Below, one piece after another: positions 53,959 to 59,702 of a stretch of DNA of 64,000 bases. A model generated the notes under the pieces. It searched no databases and was not told the DNA's origin. It worked only from the letters and a program-made list of their open reading frames with translations. This stretch comes from Bradyrhizobium yuanmingense. GTDB taxonomy: Bacteria; Pseudomonadota; Alphaproteobacteria; Rhizobiales; Xanthobacteraceae. The stretch lies in NCBI RefSeq assembly GCF_900094575.1, contig NZ_FMAE01000004.1, positions 186,001 through 250,000 of the forward strand, given 5' to 3'. The translations under genes and the position numbers were made by a program. Numbering within the stretch: position 1 is the first letter of the stretch; each line of letters begins with the position of its first letter.

Positions 53959-55236
53959 TCAGGCCGGTTCGCGGGTCAGGATCAGCGAAGCGTTCTGGCC
54001 GCCGAAGCCAAATGAGTTCGACATCACCGCGGTCACGCGCGCATCGCGCGCCTTGTTGCCGACGACGTCGAACAGGATCGTGGGATCTGGATTGTCGTAG
54101 TTGATCGTCGGCGGAATGCGCTGATGCTCGAGCGTGAGCAGCGAGAAGATCGCCTCGACCGCGCCGGCGGCCGAGATGGTATGGCCGACCATCGACTTGT
54201 TGGAGGTGACCGGAATCTTCTGCGCGAGCTCGCCGAACACGGCCGACGTCGTGTTGAACTCCATCTTGTCGTTCTCGGGCGTCGCGGTGCCGTGCGCGTT
54301 GATGTGGTCGATCTGATCCGGCGTCATGCCGGCATCGGCCAGCGTCTTGTTCATGCAGCCGATGATCGGCTTGCCGTCGGGCGAGGAGCGGGTGCGGTGG
54401 AAGGAATCGGTGAGCTCGCCGCAGCCGGCGATCACGCCGAGAATTTTTGCGCCGCGCGCGGTGGCGGCTTCATAGCTCTCCAACACCAGCGCGCCGGCGC
54501 CTTCCGCCATGACAAAACCGTCGCGGTTCTTGGAGAAGGGACGGGAGGCCGCCTGCGGCGGATCGTTCTGGGTCGACAGCGCCGAGAGCAGCGAGAAGCG
54601 CACCAGCGCTTCCGGGTTCACGGTGCCGTCGGTCGCGACGCAGAGCGCTGCGTCCGTCTCGCCGCGGCGGATCGCCTCGACGCCGAGCTGGATCGAGGTG
54701 GCTCCGGACGCGCACGCCGTCGACAGCGAGATCGGCGAGCCCTTGGTGCCGAAGGTCTCGGCAAGATAGGCGGCAACCGAGCCGAACATGAAGCGATGAT
54801 GATAGGCGCTAAACTTGCCGCCGCCGGAGATGCGGAGCAGATCGTCATAGGTGATGTCTTGCTGGCCGACGGCGCGACCGAGCTCGCGACGCTGCGGCCA
54901 TTCAACCTCGACCGGCGCCACCGCGAGGAAAAGCGGACCCGGGAAATCGGCCTTGGCGCCGATGCCGGCTTGCTCCAGCGCTTCCTGCGTCACCAGCTCG
55001 GCCATCCGCTCGGACAGAGCGGTGGAAGAGAACGGATCGGCGCTGACGAAATCGACCGTTCCGGCCATCGTGGTCTTGAGACCGTCGATCGGAAAACGCG
55101 TGATCGTGCGGATACCGGATTCGCCGGCGACGAGCTTTGCCCAATTGTCGGATTTGCCGGCGCCGAGCGAGGTCATGATGCCCATGCCGGTGACGACGAC
55201 GACGGGACGCCCGAGTTTGTCGCGTGGTGCAATCAT
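53959..55236 (-). CDS. fabF1XL: 3-oxoacyl-ACP synthase FabF1 of the very-long-chain cluster
   Basis: A 425-residue beta-ketoacyl-ACP synthase with a complete catalytic set: C175 in ISLSTACASGATS, His in INAHGTATPEND, and the Lys/His region NKSMVGHTISAAGAVE. It elongates acyl chains attached to ACP (here probably AcpXL). It is 21 nt downstream of the second FabF gene. The contrast with FabF2, which lacks the same residues, is described in the findings. The symbol follows rhizobial usage and is inferred from gene order. Confidence 0.9.
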   Translation of the reverse strand: MIAPRDKLGRPVVVVTGMGIMTSLGAGKSDNWAKLVAGESGIRTITRFPIDGLKTTMAGTVDFVSADPFSSTALSERMAELVTQEALEQAGIGAKADFPGPLFLAVAPVEVEWPQRRELGRAVGQQDITYDDLLRISGGGKFSAYHHRFMFGSVAAYLAETFGTKGSPISLSTACASGATSIQLGVEAIRRGETDAALCVATDGTVNPEALVRFSLLSALSTQNDPPQAASRPFSKNRDGFVMAEGAGALVLESYEAATARGAKILGVIAGCGELTDSFHRTRSSPDGKPIIGCMNKTLADAGMTPDQIDHINAHGTATPENDKMEFNTTSAVFGELAQKIPVTSNKSMVGHTISAAGAVEAIFSLLTLEHQRIPPTINYDNPDPTILFDVVGNKARDARVTAVMSNSFGFGGQNASLILTREPA

Positions 55237-55257
55237 GTCGATCCCCGCTTGAGCTGA

Positions 55258-56463
55258 TTAAATCGCCTCGACCAGCGCCATGCCTTCGCCGCGCCAGTGT
55301 CCGGCTCCCACCACCACGATCTGGGTGGGCGGGCCCTGCATTTCAATCTCGGTCCCCGTGGAATCATTCGGCGGGAACAGCGCGCCGCGCGAGATCGACA
55401 ATGCGGCGAGGGCAATGCCGAGCGGGAATTGCGTTTCCATGGCGTGGCCGAACACCGTGCCGGTCGAGCGCACCGGAAAGTCGGCATGGTTCTTCAGGAA
55501 GTCGCGCTCGTCCGAGGTCGCAGGCTCCGCGCCGGTCGCCCCGGTGATGATCGCGCCCTTGCCCTCGCGCCTGGGCAGCTTGTCCCACAGTTTCTCGAGC
55601 GTCGCGGTCATGTCGCCGGGCTGCTTGCGTTTGGCGAGGTCGGCGACGACGCTCGACAGCTTTGCGAACGGCTTGGCGCCGCGCGCTTCCGCATGCGCCT
55701 TCGATTCCAGCACCAGGAAGGCGCCGGCCGAGCCGAGCGCGAAGCCGGGATGGTCCTTGCGCGCCCACACGGGCGCGAACTTGTCCTTCAGGTTGAAGTC
55801 GCCGAACTCGTAGAGGACGAGCAAGTCCTTGCGCTCGCCGTTGTACGAGCCGCCGACCAGCGCGATGTCGCTCTCGCCCGAGGCGATGCGCGCGAGCGCG
55901 ATGCGGGCGGCGTCGGCGCCGGCGACCTCTTCGCCCATGAAGGTGCGCGAGGTGCCACCCAGACCGTGCACGATGGCGATGTTGCCGGCGAGCAGGTTGG
56001 AGAGCTGGGCCAGGAACAGCGTCGGCCTGAGATCGCTCATCAGCCGTTCGTTGAGGAAGCCCGGCGCGTTAGCGCCCTTGGCCTCGGCGGTGAGAATGCC
56101 GCTGTCGACGTTGATGTCGCGCTCTCCGCCGCCGGCGGCGACGACCATGTCGATCTTCGACAGGATGTCCTTGTTGCCTTTGATGCCGGCGGAATCGAGC
56201 GCAAGACCGGCGGCATAGGTGCCGATGCGCTGCCAGGCTTCCATCTGGCGCTGGTCGCCCTTCTTCGGGATCTGGCTGTCGAAGGATACCGGCATCAAGG
56301 GATGCACGATGTAGGGCGCAAAGCCCTTCTCGTCGACATTGATGCGCTTCTCGGAAAGCGCGGCCCAATTGGCGTCGAGGCCCTCGCCGAGCGAGGTGGC
56401 GAGCCCAATGCCGGTGATCCAGACCTCGGTCTGGCCCGGCTTCAAAGCGGGAGTGTCAATCAT
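55258..56463 (-). CDS. fabF2XL: FabF2: ketosynthase-fold protein lacking catalytic residues
   Basis: A 401-residue thiolase-fold protein clearly related to FabF in length and in framework (GIGLATSLGEGLDANW, SGESDIALVGGSYNG, FGHAMETQFPLG). Aligned with FabF from its GESDI segment backwards, the nucleophile Cys position falls on E179 in TFMGEEVAGAD. The first catalytic His, normally in NAHGT, is replaced by the IITGATGAEP stretch. The second His is kept in VFGHAME. It therefore should not act as a normal condensing enzyme. Its start overlaps the end of fabZ by 4 nt. A structural or chain-length role beside FabF1 is inferred. Confidence 0.85.
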   Translation of the reverse strand: MIDTPALKPGQTEVWITGIGLATSLGEGLDANWAALSEKRINVDEKGFAPYIVHPLMPVSFDSQIPKKGDQRQMEAWQRIGTYAAGLALDSAGIKGNKDILSKIDMVVAAGGGERDINVDSGILTAEAKGANAPGFLNERLMSDLRPTLFLAQLSNLLAGNIAIVHGLGGTSRTFMGEEVAGADAARIALARIASGESDIALVGGSYNGERKDLLVLYEFGDFNLKDKFAPVWARKDHPGFALGSAGAFLVLESKAHAEARGAKPFAKLSSVVADLAKRKQPGDMTATLEKLWDKLPRREGKGAIITGATGAEPATSDERDFLKNHADFPVRSTGTVFGHAMETQFPLGIALAALSISRGALFPPNDSTGTEIEMQGPPTQIVVVGAGHWRGEGMALVEAI

Positions 56464-56930
56464 GACGATACGGCCTGTTGCGGAAAGCCGACGCGCTCGG
56501 CGACCTTCGCCATGTATCCGCGCATATCCGCATTGGGGAAGGGAATCAGCGTGAAGGTCAGCGCCGAATTGGCGCGCAGCTTGCCGCCGACCCGGATCTT
56601 GGCCTCGGTCATGGCATAGCCGGAGCCTTCATGGGTGAGGCTCGCCTCGATGCTCATGAGGTCGCCGGGGAAGACCGAGCCGCGGACCTTGGCCTCCTTC
56701 ACGGCGGCCAGGATCGGCATGCGTTCGAATCGGAACACGCCGAGTTGAAGCCAGCCCGAGGCCTGCGCCATCGATTCGATCAGGAGCACGCCGGGCATCA
56801 AGGGATAACCCGGGAAGTGCCCCTCGAAGATGGTGCTTTCCTGCGGGACCTGCGCTTCGACGACGATCGTCTTCTCGTCGACCTTGAGGTCGACGATGCG
56901 ATCGATCATGTGGAAGTATTCGAGTTGCAT
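56460..56930 (-). CDS. fabZXL: 3-hydroxyacyl-ACP dehydratase FabZ-like, very-long-chain cluster
   Basis: A 156-residue hot-dog-fold dehydratase. The catalytic His38 is in FEGHFPGYPLMPGVLL and Glu52 in IESMAQASGWL. The start at 56930 (MQLEYFHMIDRIV) matches FabZ N-termini; the longer frame adds twelve basic residues with no SD. It removes water from 3-hydroxyacyl-ACP during elongation of the very long chain. It lies 10 nt after acpXL and overlaps fabF2 by 4 nt. Confidence 0.9.
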   Translation of the reverse strand: MQLEYFHMIDRIVDLKVDEKTIVVEAQVPQESTIFEGHFPGYPLMPGVLLIESMAQASGWLQLGVFRFERMPILAAVKEAKVRGSVFPGDLMSIEASLTHEGSGYAMTEAKIRVGGKLRANSALTFTLIPFPNADMRGYMAKVAERVGFPQQAVSS

Positions 56931-56940
56931 GACTGCGCCC

Positions 56941-57228
56941 TTAGGCGCTCGCGCCCTTGGCCGCAACCAATTCGTCGATGCGGGCGCACAGGTTCTTCAG
57001 CACGAAATATTGCTCGGTGGTCGCCTTGCCGTCGTTGACCTCCTGAGTCCACTTCTCCAGCGGCAGCTTGATGCCGAACTGCTTGTCGATCGCGAAGGCG
57101 ATATCGAGGAAATCGAGGCTGTCGATGCCGAGGTCATCGATGGCATGGCTATCCGGCGTGATCGTGTCGCGCGGGATGTCGCAGGTTTCAGCGATGATCG
57201 TGGCGACCTGATCGAATGTGGAGGACAT
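56941..57228 (-). CDS. acpXL: Acyl carrier protein AcpXL
   Basis: A 95-residue acidic carrier protein. The phosphopantetheine attachment serine is S37 in [13 protein letters not shown]. The pattern [14 protein letters not shown] is typical of AcpXL, which carries the C28-type acyl chain for lipid A. ATG at 57228 has AAGG 7 nt upstream; a GTG one codon earlier is the alternative start. It is the first gene of the cluster, and the leader before it is AT-rich (ATATATTG and neighbours on the plus strand at 57241-57249), suggesting the operon promoter lies there. Confidence 0.93.
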   Translation of the reverse strand: MSSTFDQVATIIAETCDIPRDTITPDSHAIDDLGIDSLDFLDIAFAIDKQFGIKLPLEKWTQEVNDGKATTEQYFVLKNLCARIDELVAAKGASA

Positions 57229-57462
57229 CACTAAGCCTTTGATATATTGTAGGTATTTGTCAGATTGTCCAGAGTGGCACGGTGGCTGGGCATCGCGCCC
57301 CTGATGACGCCCTCAAACCCCCCTCTGGCCGGGTCGAAAGCCCGTATATCGGAGCGCCGCCCTGAGTTCAATGGAGCCGGGCAGGCCTCCGGGGACAGCA
57401 TCGGACGTGGCTGGGGATGCCGGCTGGGTCCGTCCGCCGCGAGGTCCGTGCCGGGCCGGTCC

Positions 57463-57804
57463 CTAAATATGCGGCGTTGTGATCTTGACGCAGTCGCGGC
57501 GGCCCATCAGCACGCAATCCTGGGTCCGGCGCAGGTCGGCGATGCTGACCGCGAGCCAGATCCCGATCGCCGTCAGCGCGATGGTGAAGGCGAGCGCTGC
57601 GATGTTGGCAAGCATGCGCTGCCGGTAATTGTCGGGCTCGGCACGCGGCTGCTCGTAGCGTGACAGGTCCAGCCGTTCGGGCGTGCCGCGGAGCGGTTGC
57701 ACGGAGCCATTGCCGCGCTGGACCCTTGGAGAAGGCGGGGTGCGCGGCCTGAACTGGAGCACCCGGTGCTCCTCATCAGAGCTTATGGGCCGCTGATTGT
57801 TCAT
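57463..57804 (-). CDS. Small single-pass membrane protein of unknown function
   Basis: A 113-residue protein. The N-terminal half is polar and rich in Arg, Pro and Gln (for example RVLQFRPRTPPSPRVQRG). A membrane helix lies at about 68-92 (MLANIAALAFTIALTAIGIW), followed by a short tail with two Cys (TQDCVLMGRRDC) that could form a disulfide in the periplasm. The start at 57804 (MNNQRP) is more plausible than the longest frame, which reads through an AT-rich leader. No family is recognised. Confidence 0.6.
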   Translation of the reverse strand: MNNQRPISSDEEHRVLQFRPRTPPSPRVQRGNGSVQPLRGTPERLDLSRYEQPRAEPDNYRQRMLANIAALAFTIALTAIGIWLAVSIADLRRTQDCVLMGRRDCVKITTPHI

Positions 57805-58127
57805 GGGGCGGGGATCACTCCGAAGCAGCGATCTAGATAGCATAGGTGAGGCACGCGTTGCAGTAAATCTTTGCAATGCCAGGATGCATTTGTGCGTTCG
57901 TACTATTTTGCGCATGGACCGGTGTGCCGCGATCCAGCAACGGGCCATCGTGCCCGTCGCGAGCGTTGCGCTGCAACGCGGGCATAGCGACAGCCATTGA
58001 GGACGTCTTTTTACCGGCCGGCATCGACTTGTGATCTGCGCGTCTTCCGAACGGATTTTGCCACCGCGGGACCCGTGGCATAGTCGCGGGAACCCGAACC
58101 GTTCGTTGCTGCCAGGGGCCTTCGATC
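57805..58127. other. Divergent intergenic region before the ParB-like gene
   Basis: About 320 bp between divergent genes, with no supportable gene, RNA or operator found. A GTCGCGGGAACCCGAAC segment lies about 50 bp before the next gene. It does not fit the EcfG GGAAC-N16/17-GTT spacing. Confidence 0.3.
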
Positions 58128-58757
58128 ATGACCACGACCAACGCGCGCGAGCCGAGAGTGCATCCGGTTCCGATCTTGTCGCTCCGGCCGACGCAGATGA
58201 CGGTCGGCATGCGCGAGGTCAAGGAGAAGCGCAGGCGCTGGCGCGAGCACGGCAAGAAGAAGCAGGCGGATCTGCTCGGCAAGCACATGATCCCCGTCGT
58301 TTACGGCCCCGACGCGCGCTACTACGTGATCGACCATCATCACCTCGGCCGCGCGCTGCACGATGAAGGCGTCAGGGAGGTTCTGGTGACCGTCGTCGGC
58401 GATCTCAGGATGGTGGAGCGCGAGGCGTTCTGGGGCGTCATGGACAACAAGCGCTGGGTCTATCCTTACGACGCCAAGGGCGAGCGGCGCTCGTTCCGCG
58501 ACCTGCCGAAATCCGTCGCTGACCTCAAGGACGATCCGTTCCGCAGTCTTGCCGGCGAATTGCGCCGCATGGGCGGCTTCGCCAAGGACACCACACCGTT
58601 CTCCGAATTCCTGTGGGCCGACTTCCTGCGCCGGCAGGTCTCGCGCAAGGCGGTGGAGGCCGATTTCGATAATGCGCTCGAGAAGGCGATGGCCGCGGCC
58701 AGAAGCAAGAATGCGATCTATCTGCCCGGCTGGTGCGGCCCGGCGGACGACGACTGA
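58128..58757 (+). CDS. ParB-like nuclease-domain protein
   Basis: A 209-residue protein of the putative ParB-like nuclease family (ParBc_2 type). Residues 10-60 contain VHPVPILSLRPTQMTVGMRE and a Lys/Arg-rich helix. The conserved block YYVIDHHHLGRALHDEG lies near 65-80, and the C-terminal part is helical and charged. It lacks the helix-turn-helix and CTPase regions of true ParB, so it is not a chromosome partition protein. Function is unknown. The ATG follows GGGGCCTTCGATC without a strong SD. Confidence 0.78.
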   Translation: MTTTNAREPRVHPVPILSLRPTQMTVGMREVKEKRRRWREHGKKKQADLLGKHMIPVVYGPDARYYVIDHHHLGRALHDEGVREVLVTVVGDLRMVEREAFWGVMDNKRWVYPYDAKGERRSFRDLPKSVADLKDDPFRSLAGELRRMGGFAKDTTPFSEFLWADFLRRQVSRKAVEADFDNALEKAMAAARSKNAIYLPGWCGPADDD

Positions 58758-58768
58758 GGGTATTCACG

Positions 58769-58924
58769 TCAGTCGCGCTGGAAGATCCTGGCGCCGGGAT
58801 AGGCGCGGCGGGCGTAAGTTACCACCAGCGCGCGGTCCTGGGTGTCCAGGAACGGCGTTCGGATCTGGCTCGATCCGACGATGAGGTGCCACAGGCCATT
58901 GAGCTTCTGGATCACGATCTTCAT
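58769..58924 (-). CDS. 51-residue protein of unknown function
   Basis: A short protein, MKIVIQKLNGLWHLIVGSSQ followed by IRTPFLDTQDRALVV and ending in ARIFQRD. It looks like a small beta-rich domain with a helix, not a membrane protein. AAGGA lies about 8 nt upstream of the ATG at 58924. The frame extends upstream with no SD. Convergent with the ParB-like gene and divergent from the next small gene. It may share regulation with the FixK2-type box at 59065. Confidence 0.6.
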   Translation of the reverse strand: MKIVIQKLNGLWHLIVGSSQIRTPFLDTQDRALVVTYARRAYPGARIFQRD

Positions 58925-59064
58925 TTGCGTAGTCCTTGATGACTCCCATTCCGGCGAATGCTGCTGCGGGTAATTCCCAACACGGCCGCCGCTCCAAAAC
59001 ACGTCGACCCCAGTTAGTTGGTTACTCAATGCACCCAGATAAGCCGGATCTCATCACAGCCGCT

Positions 59065-59078
59065 TGAGCGAAATCAAT
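59065..59078. promoter_or_regulatory. FixK2/FNR-type binding site (1)
   Basis: TTGA-GCGAAA-TCAA fits the FixK2 consensus TTG(A/C)-N6-(T/G)CAA with ideal half-sites. It is 78 bp before the 47-residue exported protein. In Bradyrhizobium, FixK2 activates genes for micro-oxic and symbiotic growth. I did not find a convincing -10 box at the expected distance. Confidence 0.5.
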
Positions 59079-59155
59079 TTCCGCGCCCACGAAACCGTCC
59101 TGAAACAGAGCCGTCCCAACTCTATGGGGTAGTCGAGCTCACACAGGAGGCGAAC

Positions 59156-59299
59156 ATGCGCCGTCTGGCTTTCGTAGTTGGCTTGCTCGCGGTCGCTTCG
59201 GCGGGAATCTCTGCATCCTTCGCCGCAGTCCACCACGCCAAGACGTTGACGTTCGCGGAGCGCTTTGCTCCGGCGCTCGAGTTGATGGCGAAGCGCTAG
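59156..59299 (+). CDS. 47-residue exported or membrane protein
   Basis: A small protein with a signal-like hydrophobic N-terminus (RRLAFVVGLLAVASAGISAS, possible cleavage after AAVHH or at SFA) and a short helix FAERFAPALELMAKR. A perfect SD (AGGAGG) lies 6 nt before the ATG, which is the main argument that it is translated. The function is unknown. It is preceded by a FixK2-type box and followed by a second box and the P-type ATPase genes. Confidence 0.6.
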   Translation: MRRLAFVVGLLAVASAGISASFAAVHHAKTLTFAERFAPALELMAKR

Positions 59300-59394
59300 C
59301 CGCATACGCCTCGCAGCCGTGAGCGATGCAGCGGCTGTTCGCTGCTGGGCGGACATCACGTCGCAGTCGCCGACCGATGATGGCCGGGTCAGGT

Positions 59395-59408
59395 TTGACT
59401 TGTCGCAA
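59395..59408. promoter_or_regulatory. FixK2/FNR-type binding site (2)
   Basis: TTGA-CTTGTC-GCAA fits TTG(A/C)-N6-(T/G)CAA; the second half-site is the GCAA variant. It lies 126 bp before the 55-residue membrane protein that starts the P-type ATPase operon. Distance to the start codon is compatible with an activated promoter. Confidence 0.4.
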
Positions 59409-59495
59409 ACTTGCCTCGCCCTGAGCGGCTAAGGTCTGCCTGCATGGTTGCAGAGACAGCGTTGTGCCCCGATGGGAGGGCCCCCGGGCTCCAAG

Positions 59496-59523
59496 TCATG
59501 CAGATCTTGTCATGCAGATCTTG
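59496..59523 (+). repeat. 14-bp tandem duplication before an SD
   Basis: TCATGCAGATCTTG occurs twice in direct succession (59496-59509 and 59510-59523), and the second unit ends next to the GGAGG of the following gene. Probably a replication slippage product. A shift of the leader could alter translation of the small membrane protein. Confidence 0.85.
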
Positions 59524-59534
59524 GAGGCACGACC

Positions 59535-59702
59535 ATGAGCGTCATCTTTCGCATCCTCTTTGTCCTCGCCGGCGCGATCACGGCGCTGTTCGTTGCGCGT
59601 GACGCGCTGAACTTCACCATCATCCAGACTTTCGTCGCCGTCCTGCTCGCCACCGCAATCGTCGGTGCCGGCAGCTTCTGGAGCCTGCGGCGGAAACCGT
59701 GA
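59535..59702 (+). CDS. 55-residue membrane protein coupled to a P-type ATPase
   Basis: A small protein with two hydrophobic helices: IFRILFVLAGAITALFVA near residues 3-20 and FVAVLLATAIVGAGSFWSL near 32-50, with a short polar loop. A good SD (GGAGG) is 8 nt upstream of the ATG. Its stop overlaps the GTG start of the P-type ATPase (GTGA), so translation is coupled. A small accessory subunit of the pump, comparable in concept to regulatory peptides of other P-type ATPases, is a reasonable guess and not proven. Confidence 0.65.
   Translation: MSVIFRILFVLAGAITALFVARDALNFTIIQTFVAVLLATAIVGAGSFWSLRRKP

Noticed and set aside
58083..58110. GGAAC element before the ParB-like gene as an EcfG (general stress) promoter
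   Set aside because: The expected GTT-type -10 element at 16-17 bp is absent.
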